A stretch of 64,000 nt of DNA, from positions 152,941 to 216,940 of the forward strand of contig MU270108.1 in assembly GCA_021432635.1 (NCBI GenBank), in the 5' to 3' direction. The notes under the pieces were generated by a model that was given only the letters and a program-made list of their open reading frames with translations, ran no database searches and was not told the DNA's origin. This document shows positions 45,866 to 57,801 of this stretch, piece after piece; the first letter of the stretch is position 1; every line of letters begins with the position of its first letter. The DNA is from Thozetella sp. PMI_491. Its lineage: Eukaryota > Ascomycota > Sordariomycetes > Chaetosphaeriales > Chaetosphaeriaceae. The translations under genes and the position numbers were made by a program.

Positions 45866-48800
45866 GCGCGCCTAGAGCGCAAGGTGCGTAGGATGACGGG
45901 TCGAAGGTAGAGTCGAACGATGATTCACGAGCATGACGGCGGAGAGGCAGTCGGGGGGTTGAATATCGAGAGGACCAAAACGGAGACGTTATCGACATCT
46001 TCTGCTTGGGCTACATCTTCTGCTTGGGCTTGCCTCTCCATGTTTTTCTTTTCTTCCTCTCTAGCCTCGTTTCATTCCGCCCTGGATGGCGATCTTTACA
46101 GGCGAAGGCGCGTGTACCTTGTGTCTCTAGATGAGATGTAGTTGTTGGCAGGCAAGGGAGGGATGACAAGAGGGACTTGATCGAGGGATCAACAACATGA
46201 GTGGACAATCTGGAAGGTAGACACCTCAGGCTACAGGACTCGTCTTGGAGACGAATAGGAAAATTATCAATTGCCTCTTGACTAACAGAGGAATTATTAT
46301 TGGCGGCAAAAGAAGCCGCGCCGCTGGCACTTCTTGTGTACATAGGGATAGCCTCCACTCTCCGCCAATGGCATCGGCGTCTATCACTGTGCATGTCGTG
46401 CTTTTGAATATTGCGCCCTTAGTAGGCATGCGGTTCTCTACGGTTGGTAGCTAAGGAGGCAGTGGCCCAACTTGACGGGATAGCGACGGTCCAACAAGGA
46501 CAGTAGATTCCATCCACTTTTCATGGTCACTACCGGCAGGTACGTTCTCCAATACGGTGGATGCTGAGAGCAAACCCCTAGTAGGGATGTCCTGAAGTCA
46601 GCTTAATGATGCTCACCTCACCCCATGGGGCGAGGCAGGGAGGCCCAACTCCCCTTAGGGCAGCTCACCTAACAACAGAGAGGAAGGATGACGACCCTTG
46701 AGGTTACTGTACATGAGCCCATGGTGGAGAGGACCGGGAGCAGAAGGTGTCATGTAAGACAGTAGGGCCTGAGTATAGAATGCAGTCGTTGAGCATGTTC
46801 AACGTCCTCGCCCTACCATGTAAGGCCAGAGGCCGCGGCTACTTTGCCCTGCAGTAGAAGCGTCACTGTATAAGTGCGGGTTTAGGGGTCAGGAGCAGGG
46901 TCTACAGCACAAGTACATGCTCTCCTGTGCAGGTGATAGCTACTAGATAGACCGAGATGCGTGAGGCTTTGGTCCAACTCATTACGGACGGTGCTGCGCA
47001 CATGCCATCAGACGATACTGCAAGAATGGAAGGGGAACGATTTGAGGGATCACCAAAGTTAAACTTCTGTCTATATGCTCGTCATAGGAGGCACCGATCC
47101 TCTTAAGCTCAAGCCCACGGCGTGGTCCATCGCCGGGGAAGCAATGCTCGCGAACGGGAGCTTACTGTGTGCTATCCAGAGCGCTGGGTCGGACTGAAAA
47201 GTGTGGCCCCCAAGCAGGCGGGTCGGGTTGTTGTGGATCTGGGCTGAAGTACCTCCTATCCCTTGGGTACTTCCAAGGTACTTGTGTGCCACTGGGGGGT
47301 GGGGCAGTTTGGGGCTGACGAAAGATGACAGGAACATGCAATTTCTGTGGGATCCTAGATCGCCAGGCGCCAGTCCCGCTCTCCAGCACGCGTCGATCAT
47401 GTTCCTCGAACAAACGTTTCTCGATCTCGAGGAGCGAACGAGCGAGTATATTAGCTGCACACGCACGAAAGAACTCTCTCAGTTATCGTGGATGACGGCT
47501 TCAGTTGCTCCCCTCCGCCGTCTCATACGTCATGACGAGGAGGGGAGCCGCCCAAAACATTTTAGCTCCATGATCAGGCCGTAGGCATCTGCCTGCTTGA
47601 CAAGACGGTGACGCGTGGGGCACGTCCTACTTTTCGCGGCAAGCCGTGGACAGAACCTTTGGTGGGAAAGAAAGCAGAGCTGAATAATGACACACATAAG
47701 AAACGAACGGGTCTCTGGCCCATCGTCGTTGGGCGTAGTAGCCGGTACTAACTTCGCTTGGCCGTTGCTCAGTAATGCGGAATGGGCTGCGGGTTCTTAG
47801 AAAAGTCCGGTGCTTAGACGGCGGTGGGCTGCATCGGCATGGGGCCCTGTTTTTTTTTCTTTCTTCTCAGCCCTTTTCTTTTGGTTACCATATCTCCTTG
47901 GCTCCGCCGGCAGTCTCTGTATCCCCACTCCGGAAGGCCCGGATAGCTCCCAAACCCAGTGACCCAAGCCAGGAGGCGGTAGACGCCGCGCATTGGCGGC
48001 TGCTCTGCCACGCTCTGCCAATCAGGTAGCGACCGAGCTGGCATCTCGACTATGGCCCGCGTTAGCAGCTGCGATGGCTCCCGGGGGTACCGACTGTAAT
48101 ACTGCAAGCCAGTTCAGCGTCAGGGATCATTGAGCTGTGGTCATCAAAGGGCGGGGCGCAAAAGGGGCTGGGAATCTGCTCTCTCGCAGCCGCGCTTGTG
48201 CTTGAGCACCAGCCCTCTCCGTCTTGAGTACAGATTAGAGGTCAGTTCGTTTCGCTCGTTTGGCTCGTTTATCCCCGGAGGCTCCCCCAGTCGTCGGGGC
48301 AAACGTGAGGCATTGCCTCTTTGGGACTGGGCGTCAGACCGTTGGAGGCGGGCTTGGCGGGTCATTTCCTCAGAGTGGGACCGTCCTCCAATCGCCAGTC
48401 AAAGTCGCCGAGAAAAACTTTTTTTGCGCTGGAGCCTCCTGGCGCGTGCTGACCCTAACCCAGGGCTGATTATTATTATTATTTCCTTCTTGCCTCTTCT
48501 CCGCCCCAATTTTAATTAAGCTGGCCTGGCTGGGTTCCATTCGCGTATTCGGCATGCGCTGACGGGCACATTCCCGCGCGCTACCAGACTCCGATCTAGT
48601 CGGGAAAGAAGATTGCCCTCGTGCCCTCAATCAAAGAAGGGGGTATGGCCCCGTCGGCCATGATACGTCGCGTGTCGATGGATTAATCGGGTTCGGCGTG
48701 CGGGGGGTGAGATGGTAGCATCGGTGCCTCGGTCTCGGTCCTCTCGCCGCCGCCCCCCAAGACATCATCTTCTGCGCTGTGGCGGGCTTTCGGGTGGCGC

Positions 48801-51800
48801 AAGCCCCGATTCGCCCCGAGGCTCGGGGTCTTTCTCAGCAAACGCACTACACATATTCCGTACACTTATACGGTTTACTAGTATCGCTCGGAGGTGGCCT
48901 CTAATTACGAGAGGTGACGGAGGCGGCGCTCATGCCACGGCGCTCAACCCCTCCCCCCTCCCCCCCGTATTTTTGTTTTCCTCCCGCTTAGCAGAGCTAG
49001 CAGAGGCACCCCAATCGGGTGTTTCTCTGAATGCTGTACAACGTATTCCGTATAGGGATCGAGACTGAGCGCGGTGGTCAGTGCCGGGGCTTTGGAACCC
49101 TTGGCACCGCCAGCAGGCGCAAAACAGCCGAATAAACATCAGACGAGGATGTGTGAGAGATGCTGCAGGGCCTTTGCGCGATGGGGGATGACAGCGAACC
49201 AAAGGGAGGGGCGCGCCACTCTAGCCGGGTCCATGTGTCACGGTAGGCCCTAGCGTCACATCAAGCGCTGTGCGTTTCGCCGTCTCGTGCGATTGCCCAT
49301 CTGGCTGCCCCTCATTCGCGGCACTCACCCCCTTTATCGGTCTGCATAGGACGCGATGGCGATGAGGAGGGGGGATAAAAGAAGTCAGGCAGGGAAAGGG
49401 GCTTCACAAAGTAAGGCAACGACTTTGGGCATGACCGACGTGGGAATACGCCTCGCACTGCCTTAACCGCCCTAGTGTTTTCGAGTAGAGTAGGCCCGCT
49501 CTGAAAGGGGAGCTGATGACGTCTCCCTTGGCGTGAGCCCCTCGCCTTTCCATTTTAGCTTTCATCAGTCCCTTTCTCGCATAACTGTTCGCTTTAGACC
49601 AACTCCACCCACCTTCCTGCTGTAAGAGTGCGAGCTGGCAAACGCAAAGTCGACTGCCGGCAGTGCAGAGGGTCTGAGCTGCTTGGATGCCACACGTTCG
49701 AGGAGCGTGTACGTGCTCGAGGCTCGAGGCTAGAACCTACCAGATCGCAGCAGCGAGACCCCTGATGTGCATCGAATACCACCTTGGTCTTGGGGTTTAG
49801 TAATGATGCGAGCTTAGGTACCGGTACTTAGCAGCATGCCTCAGGCGGGGTGGCGCTCATCTAGCCCCAGTCAGGGCCGCTGGGTGACGACGACGTCCTC
49901 TTCGCTGGGCTGAAGAGTGTGCCAATGGCAGGGTGTTCATGGGAAAGGAGGGGGGGTTGGTTTCTTCCCTCTTCTTTGTTTCTCAACTGGGGCCCGAGCC
50001 TACCATCGTCGTCTTTGCAAGATCCACGAACAGATGAGCACGGGCCGGGTCCCTCGCTGTCTCGGGAGGGCCCCGAAGATGAGATCAGCTGTTCCCGGAA
50101 TGACTGCGTGACTTCGCCTCGAGCGTCGGTTTACCCAGTGGGCCCAGCACTCTTTTCGACGACTACTTCGTACGGAGTAGGTAATTTACCATACCTATCC
50201 ATTTTCAGGCAACGTTGTAATTATTTCTTTTGCGTACGAAGTAGTTTTTCCAATTACCTGACAGCTTTCACCTGGAGCCCACTGCTAGTTGGCGGTAGTC
50301 TCCATCCAAACGTATTTGGTAGATGGCGATCAGCGCCGAGGATGGTGCGCGTTGTTGGGAGTGGGAGCGACCGGTCTAGCAGGCACCAGGATTGTGTGCC
50401 AGTCCTTCGAGATGATCTTAACTTTGTGTCTGCCCTGCGCCGCAGCAGCCAGCCTCTCGCGCGCCAATGCCGTGTCCATGCTCGCTGGTGCCGCGTTGCG
50501 CCTCAGCCACGGACACAATTGCTCGAGGCTCTCCCGTGGGCGCTTCGCGCTGCGCCCGTGCAAACAAAACCAAGGAAAAAGAAACCCATTGCCGTTCTTC
50601 TCGACGCCAGGCATGATCTTGGAGGGGGCGCCTTAGGCAGAACCACGTGTATAGTCTGCAGTCGCAATGCCACTGGCAGTTAGTGCTCGGCCTGGATTGG
50701 ATTGCATTGCATTGGAGCTGGGCGGTGAGGACGGTGAAAAGCATGTGTGGTCGCCCTCGGAAGGAACGGCAGTGGATTGGCTGCAGCTGGGCGCCTCGTT
50801 GCACAAAATCCAGCGGGATGTGCTTGCTCCGTAAGCAAAGGTTCCGAGCCCTTCACGGAGCGAGGTTAGGTTCCTCCCAGGCTGCGAGGCTCTCCGACCC
50901 GAAGCCCGATGCCCGACACAGTAGTAATGGCGCGAGAGTGCGGACTCCGTACGGCGCGCGCGCTTGCTGGTCATCTCGGGGCTACGGGGGAGTTTGGCCT
51001 CCCGTCTTCGGCAGCAGAGGAGCTGCTCAGCCAGGCCGCCAGCGACCTCGGGCGGTCCTGCAAACCGTGGTGCTAATATGGAGCTTTCTGTGGCCCACCG
51101 AAGTAAGCGCCGAGAAGTGCCTTCAATCTCTGGAAGACGAAAGGTCTCGACGAGGAAATGAAGACGCCGGGCTCGTCCGCTGGGCGGGTGGACGCGAACA
51201 TGGACCCACGGAGCCACGGATATCACGGATCTGCCCTCCACTGAAACCCCCTGCTGCGCGCACTGAGCGCTAGGCGGGCTGGGGGAATGACAGGTGAGGT
51301 ACCTCGCCATACAAAGCGCGCTGGGAGGTTACCAGGGCTCAGGCTGCTCTCCTGATCCCCTTCCCAAACGGGGCAAATGGGGCAACCACCCCCCCCTAGT
51401 CCCAGACCTCGTCGATGTACCGGTACGTGAGTCGTGACTTGCCTTGGACTCCATGGGTTGGCCCGGCCTGCTTCTCTGCCCGACCCCGGCGCTGTAGCCC
51501 TTGACCCTGCTCGCACTCACGCGGCCCCCCCAAAGCCCGAAGTAAAACCTCCCCAGGGCCCGTTGTCGTTGTCTTCCACTCTCTCCGCCCGTTCCGCCTC
51601 GAGCTCTTTCTAGATCATTTTCACCCCTTTGTAGATTCCCGACTCCAGTATCTTTCACCTCGCCCGCCGATCCGGGGCATTCCTTTTTCTCTCGGCCTGC
51701 CGCCACGACCACGTCGCACCTGTCGGGTCCCGCTTCTGTCGATCTTGGCCCCGGCCTTGGCGTTGGCCTCCGCCCCAATCGCCTCGCTATATTACGGCGA

Positions 51801-52077
51801 AGCTTTCGCTGTTCTGCTCGCACGACCCGCTGCGCCTTCGATCTCGCTTTCTGTGCCCTTCCGGCCTCGAAAGCATCCGCCCCTCCCCCTTTCTGCGCTC
51901 GCCGCCGTGACAGAGGACGCCGCCAAATATGCGCACAGGTGAACAATAGCGAACAACATCGTCGTCACCTCCCTAAGCAGCATTCGTCCCTTTCACTGTG
52001 AGCCGCACAAGCACCATACCAATCACCCGCTCTCGAGACGCTTGCTTGCCCGGCTGGGAGAAGTTTGGTCGCCCGCC
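45866..52077. other. Gene-poor 6.2 kb between the CaM kinase and AUR1
   Basis: It is the longest region without a recognised gene. It contains a duplicated 18-mer near 46000, motif-less open frames up to 254 codons (for example 49919-50683 +, 50633-51310 -), and many CCGTAC/TACGGA elements between 48850 and 50240. The last 500 bases are a CT-rich AUR1 leader. A relic element, an RNA gene or an unrecognised spliced gene could hide here; none is supported. Confidence 0.5.
45995..46030. repeat. Tandem duplication of an 18-mer
   Basis: ACATCTTCTGCTTGGGCT occurs twice in direct succession about 130 bases past the CaM kinase stop codon, probably in its 3' UTR. Confidence 0.9.
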
Positions 52078-53669
52078 ATGCAGGAATTTACCACCGTCTT
52101 CACGCAGCAGCAGGCCAAATCCAAGATGGCGTTCCTTCCCTTCGATCTATCGCAATTCAACCCGATTCCGTACAGGTACCGGCCCAGCCGGCGGTCACGA
52201 GGGAGGCCAAGGTCCAAGTCGGAGGCGGGCCAACAGAACGACATCACGAGGCTTAAGACTTCATTCAATGTCACCGAGTCCATCCGCAAGCTGCGTCGGA
52301 GGAAATGGCAGCTCTATGACGTGCAACATGCTGTTGTCTTCGCCTACGTCGTCTTCTCCCTCGCCCTCATCCCAGCGTCGATACTACCAAAGTTGGGCGC
52401 CTTGGCCGCCCTCGCCCTCTTGCTCCTCATGCCCGTGACACAACAATTCTTCCTCCCGTCGCTCCCGATCTGGACTTACCTTCTTTATTTCTTCTCGAGC
52501 CGGTTAGTTGCCCCCAGTCTCTCCCTCGCGGCGTCTTGGTCCTTGGGCTTGCCTATTCTTGTCAAATGACGCTCACGGCGCATCCCCTTGGCTACCACGG
52601 ACCAGACGGGATTGAACTCTGGTAGCCTTGAAATTGAGCAGTGATTCTAACCTACGTGTTTAACAGATATATCGGCCCCGAGTACCGCCCTCACATTTGG
52701 GTCAAGGTCCTTCCTGCCCTCGAAAACGTCTTGTACGGAGCCAACCTATCCAACATCCTTTCCACCCATACGCACCCAGTCCTCGACATTATCGCCTGGA
52801 TTCCGTACGGCCTTGGCCATTTTGCACTTCCCGCAATTTGCAGCGCGCTCCTTTTCCTCTTCGCAGCCCCGGGAACGACGCCTGTGTTTGCGCGGGCTTT
52901 CGGGTACATGTGCATGCTCGGCGTCACCATCCAACTCATCCTCCCCTGCACGCCACCCTGGTATGAAAAGGCACATGGACTGGAGCCCGCTCACTATGGC
53001 ATGGAGGGCTCCCCGGCTGGTCTAGCCCGAATTGACAAACTTTTGGGGGTCGACATGTACACGACGAGCTTCACAACTGCACCGGTGCCTTTCGGTGCCT
53101 TCCCCAGTCTGCACGCCGCGAACGCTGTCCTCGAGGCCCTTTTTATGCAGTTCTGCTTCCCCCGCTTTCGACCTGTCTTCATCTTCTACGTCGTGTGGAT
53201 TTTCTGGGCGACTATGTATCTGAACCACCACTATGCGATCGATCTCGTGGGCGGGGCAGTAATTGCAATGGTGTGCTACTACGTTGGACGGGCTCGGTGG
53301 CTCCCGCGTCCACAGCTTGACAAGAGCAACCGGTGGGAGTATGAGTACGTTGACATCGGTGACCGGACAAGAGCGACGGATGAAGAGTACGGATACGGAG
53401 TCGCTAGCGGTTACGGCCTCGGCCTGCTGGAAAGACCGAGGTCTGGCGAAAGCGACAGGTGGACGCTCGAGAGCAGCTCCAGCTTCGAATCTCTGAGCCA
53501 TAGCGAAGGCTTCTCTGGAAGCAGCGCCACCAGTAGCGGCAGTTTAAGCCCTGCCACTCCCGAAGACCAATTTGCTCCGCTCGTTGTTGGGATGAACTCG
53601 CACGGCGAGGTCTGGGACGGACAAGTTGGGCGGGAGACTGAACTGAGCGAGGTGGTAATGATGCGGTAA
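52078..53669 (+). CDS. AUR1: Inositol phosphorylceramide synthase catalytic subunit (AUR1)
   Basis: Two exons, 52078-52502 and 52667-53669, encode 475 residues. The enzyme transfers phosphoinositol from phosphatidylinositol to phytoceramide in the Golgi and is the target of aureobasidin A. It belongs to the PAP2 phosphatase/lipid-transferase fold. The catalytic histidines are His291 in FGAFPSLHAANAV and His330 in MYLNHHYAIDLVGG, with Asp334. Other family blocks are YDVQHAVVFAYVVFSLALIP, YGANLSNILSTHTHPVLDI, WIPYGLGHFALPAICS and LPCTPPWYEKAHG. Several membrane helices are visible between about 85 and 345. The C-terminal 130 residues are cytosolic and Ser/Gly-rich. The first in-frame ATG of the exon is at 52078 (MQEFTTVFTQQQAK); another at 52126 (MAFLPFDLSQF) could also start. 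The intron is 164 nt (GTTAGT to AACAG). Confidence 0.95.
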
Positions 53670-55429
53670 AGGGCCTTCTTTTTTGTTGGACATACCGCCC
53701 TGTTTCCACATCACGCCCCTCTGGAAGTTCATCAGGGAAGATAGCCGCCGAGGCAAAGCTCGGCTTGCTGTTACCGTTCGCGGCTTGTGCCCACTGCCCT
53801 TTTTTGGCAACTCTGGGCTCTACCTGAACACTTCCCACTCGACATGCAGCGACTTCAGGACTTGACGGCGCTAGAACCTGGATGTGACCAGCTACACGGT
53901 GTGCGTAGCTGGTCACCCCATCCGCGCCCTCACCACCGCTGCTGTTTTTCTATCCCTTTCGCCGTGGCAGGACTCCTCTCGACTATCACCCTAATAACAT
54001 TATTTTCGGCTTGATTACGCGCTGCAAGAACCGGTTAGCAATCACCGACTAGATACACCTTCGTTATATACCCCCTTTTGATACGGAGCAACCGCCGGTC
54101 ATCCTGGAGTCTTGGATGGAATAAGCATTTGGTTAGGAGTCAGGACACTGGGGGTTCGGAGAGGCGGGGGATCTTGGAACATCATATACAGGCACTTCCC
54201 ATGTCTTTTAAAACGAACCAGATATTTCTGGCATGTGTAACAGCACAAAGTACGTCGTGGGCTTTTGACGGCCCCGGCACGATAAATTAATATCACTATG
54301 ACCCCCAAGCTCCCTCTTCTGATCACTTTTTCGCGGGACCGATGCCTCGACCTGGTAGTGCAGGTAATGGGTCCCGACTTTGGATTCTACGGTTTGTTTT
54401 TCCGTTTGCGCCAAAGTATGTCACCTGGTGAAGAGGAATACATCCGTCTGCTCTAACTCGGTGCACGCCGACTACTCGCTCTGCAGCAGCCGATTGCTTG
54501 CTCACAACCCGGAAGCTTCCCCGCCGACGCCGACTGGAAACTAAGATCGCCGCTCAAGGGATTTCGGCTGCAGCAGCCACGCGGCCTAAGGTAGAGTTGG
54601 GTTACGTACGTGTGTACCCTGGTACCTTAGCTCGACATCTAGGAGCTTGACCGCAGTGAAGGGCATGGAAGCAGTGGCATTTGTGGATCTCATAGGTCGA
54701 AGAAGATGGGTCAATTCATTTCTGGGCAGCCAGCTTACTGCTGGTGTCGGAGACGTGAGTCGATTCCACGGAGGTCCCAGTCGTAGGCGGAGTAGCCGCC
54801 TCAACCGATTTCTAGGTGGGGGCATATGGCGACTCTCAAGGACAAGACGAGCGGAGCTTCATCTTAAGCGCCACGATTAGCTTGCAAGACCCAGAAATCA
54901 AGGTTTTATTCCACAGCAAAATGGTATATCTCACGTTCTATTGCGGTATGTGCGCCGGCTACCACCAGTATCAACCGTACTCTATCGGCCGGGCGTACAG
55001 GAGCTCTCGTGCCTAGTACAGGGAGCTTGCCATTTGCTTCTGTTAGATGACAACAGGTAGGTGTAGTTGCCCTCGGGAAAATATTGTCCTCAGCAAGAAT
55101 TAGCAGCTTTGTGGCTTGCATCCAGGTATCACTGGTCATTCGCCCGCCTGTCCGCACACGTCTCCATTAATAAACCATCCTAGGGTATCTCTTGTCCAAA
55201 CGCCTTTCCTTGCCTTCTGCACACCCACACTCACGCCCATGGCCATCTAGTCAAGATCTAGAGGCGGGAGATAGGCGTCGGCATGCCATGTTCGCATCTA
55301 CAGAGACCAGTCCACAAACCGCAATGTCCCACGGGCTGATATTGCACAGTAAGCCACTAGAGCGGCTCTGCATCAAGCACAGTATGACTGTTTTGGTAAA
55401 TGCCGACACTGGATGGGGTATGGTGGCTC
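53670..55429. other. Convergent spacer between AUR1 and RPA34
   Basis: It is 1.76 kb long. It includes TACGTACGTGTGTACC-type repeats near 54603 and several open frames of 60 to 80 codons without motifs. No gene is recognised. Confidence 0.55.
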
Positions 55430-55813
55430 CTAGCGGCGCTTGAGTTCTCCAAGCTCCTTACGAATAAACTTGCGAGCGAACTGTGGTGAAGTATGGATAG
55501 CGGATCGCGACGTAGCTGAGCCCACGCGAGCGGGAGTCGTAAAGGGAGAGTCGTCAGTGGGCTCTTGCTTGATAGGAGCGGTTAAACCGCCAGTTGAACT
55601 GCGCTTCAACTTTGTGCCAAGCTTCCAGTGTCGCATGGAAAGCGCGTTAGGATGCGTCCCACGCTTGAATCCATTGTCCCTTGAGCTGGGTCGAGCCGGC
55701 TTCTTGGTCGAGGTTGGCTTCCTCTGCGGTGCGCTGCCTCCAGTGACCGTGTCGTGCTGGCCCTCCTCCGTTTCCTGCTTGAAAGATGTACCCATCCGTG
55801 GCGAACTAGCTAC
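55430..55813 (-). other. Open frame continuing RPA34 past its UAG (possible C-terminal extension)
   Basis: Directly after the UAG codon of RPA34 (55816-55814) the same frame stays open for 127 codons to a TAG at 55432-55430. Its translation is Lys-, Arg-, Ser-, Thr- and Pro-rich, like the end of RPA34, with segments such as STKKPARPSSRDNGFKRGT, KLGTKLKRSSTGG, IKQEPTDDSPFTTPARVG and KFIRKELGELKRR. It may be a readthrough extension, a remnant of a longer protein after a nonsense mutation, or part of the 3' UTR. An ATG lies at 55795 but no promoter or intron was identified. Confidence 0.45.
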
Positions 55814-57801
55814 CTAGGCACGGCTGCCGGGGGTTGGGGGTAAAATCGGGGTTTCTTTGCGGGACGCTCTTAGATCGTTGACCGTAATCCTCTCCGAGTT
55901 GTCACTCTCCAGAGAGGGTGCTTGAAAATGTTTGTTCTTCTTCGGCTTCTTGCTCTTCTGCGCAGGGGTTGGGGCTGGTGTCTCCTGGGATGGGGGCGGC
56001 ACATGGGTCTCCTTCTTGCTCGGAGTCGGCTGGGTGCTGGCCCTGGGAGTGGCGTCTACGGCATACTTGCGATCAGCCGTGACCACGGGAGACGACGCGA
56101 GTTTCGAGGATTTTGACAACGGCATAGGGTTGGAAGCAATCTTGGGTACACTCGGGCCAGGTACGGAAGGCGGCAGAATGGGAGTGATTTTGGCAGGTGG
56201 CTGACCCGGCTCAGAGAAGCGTGCCTTCTTCGCCTTAGTTGAGCTTGTCGTCTTATCCTGCTGGCTCGACGTCTCATCTCTAGTGGCTGCGAGTTTCCGC
56301 TTCTTTTCTCCCTTGGCCTGTGGCGTGGCGACCGGGGCTGACATCATGGCCGTGTCCCCATCGCGATCCGTCGACGCAGTGACGCCAATGGGGAGGAAGC
56401 GAGCTTTGAGCCCGTGGGGTTGTGCCCTTGCCGTCACGGCCGCGGTGTGAGACTTAGTCACTGCAACAGAGGCCTCGCCATCTCGTTCAAAGCGAGTCAT
56501 ACGCTTCAGGTGGATAGTCTGGTCAATCGGCCTTTGCACTAAACCAGAGTTAGCTGCAGGCTCAAATATCAACATCTGGTTTTTGACTTACGCAGCTCGT
56601 AGTCGGCCCCATCCTTGCTGGGTATCACCACTTTGATTGAGGTGCTCGTAGACGTATCGAAGCCAACTCCATAGTCATCCCCGTTGTGGGTAAGAATTGG
56701 CTGGCCCTTCTCGGCTCGATCCAAGGGTATCACATGCTCCTGGACGACCTCAATCGGTACAGACTCTGGAGCGGTGAAATACCAAATCTGCTTGCCTTGC
56801 TTCTGGGCATCCTTGAGGAATTGGGCGATGTCTGCTGCCCCATGATTCCCAACGGCTTTGCGTAGGTGAAAATCCTGAGCAACAACCTCGGGTAGTCGTG
56901 TGCTATAATACTGTTAGCCCACGTCCAGCAGTGGCGGCAATGTCTATCTCACATACGCTGTAGTGTTCCGGTTCCTCTTCTCCACCGCCATCGGCTCCAC
57001 GGGGTGGTCCTCGGATTCCTCGTCTTGGCCAGAGGTACGGTCTTCCTCGCTGTCGGAGTCGGACTTCGAATCAGAGCTAGGCGCCGTCTGCCTCGTCTTG
57101 GACGCGGGTTGTAGGCCGTTCTTGGTAGGGACTTTTCGCTTCTCATCCGACTTGGGTGCGGGCTTCTGGGCAGGCTTAATGGGCTTCTTCGGCGCCTCTT
57201 CTTCGCTACTTTCGCTGTCACTGTCGCTATCGCTGTCACTGTCGCTCTCGTCTTTACTCTCACTCTCGCTCTCACTCTCGCTCTCACTAGTGCTCTTTTC
57301 GCTGTCCTCCGGCTCCGCTTTAATGGCCTTCTCCGTAGGTACCACTTTGTTCTCATCTTCTGAGCTAGACTGGCTCCCAGACTCACTTTCAGAGTCGGAG
57401 GATGATTCGGAGCTCGAAACGGAGTCTTCGACGGTCTTAGCGACGGGTTTTGTCGTAGTTTCTTTCGTGCCCGCAGCAGTGCTTTTCGGTTTGGGGTCCT
57501 TAGGAGCCTTAGAATTCGGCACTGAGGCGGATACAGCGCTGGTTTTCTTAGCCACAGCTGAGTTTGAGGTGATCTTGGCCATGAGCGCGGCAGCGCCCTG
57601 CCCATCATCTTCGCCGTCTGAGACCGAGCTGGAGCTGGAGCTGGAGCTGGAGTCATCGTCGTCGTCGGTATCCTCAGCAAGTCGGTTGTCTTTGCGCTGC
57701 TGGGAGCTCCGGAAAACAGAGCTGGCCAGGCCGCTAACCAAACCAGCAGCGTTGGCGGCGTGCTGAGAAAGCATACCCATCGGAGCTCGAGGTCCCGGCA
57801 T
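55814..57801 (-). CDS. RPA34: RNA polymerase I subunit Rpa34.5-like protein
   Basis: Three exons (57801-56953, 56910-56592, 56538-55814) encode 630 residues up to a UAG. The first half is a nucleolar-type disordered region: long Ser/Glu/Asp repeats (SESESESESESKDESD, about 195-215) between Lys/Pro-rich linkers, a common arrangement in nucleolar proteins. The Rpa34-like domain follows from about 285: STRLPEVVAQDFHLRKAVGN, AQKQGKQIWYFTAPESVPIE, VIPLDRAEKGQPILTHNGDD and, across the second intron, QRPIDQTIHLKRMTRFERD. This domain dimerises with Rpa49 in a TFIIF-like module of Pol I. A basic tail with KGEKKRKLAA and SKKPKKNKHFQ follows, and then RKETPILPPTPGSR. The first acceptor was set at 56911 because it alone keeps frame (giving YYSTRLPEV). 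The same frame remains open beyond the stop; see the separate entry. Confidence 0.8.
57213..57300 (-). repeat. Ser-Asp/Ser-Glu hexanucleotide repeats in RPA34
   Basis: Hexanucleotide repeats (TCGCTG/TCACTC types on the plus strand) encode alternating Ser-Asp and Ser-Glu in the acidic nucleolar region. They are likely casein kinase 2 targets and likely to vary in length. Confidence 0.85.

Noticed and set aside
49919-50683. 254-codon plus-strand open frame in the gene-poor region
   Set aside because: No domain, biased to Arg/Pro/Ser as expected of translated GC-rich spacer; overlapping frames on the other strand are equally open.
55793-55832. A 47-nt intron (GTGCCT to AAGCAG) removing the UAG of RPA34
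   Set aside because: It would remove the stop but shift the frame away from the long downstream open frame, and it lacks a clear branch point.
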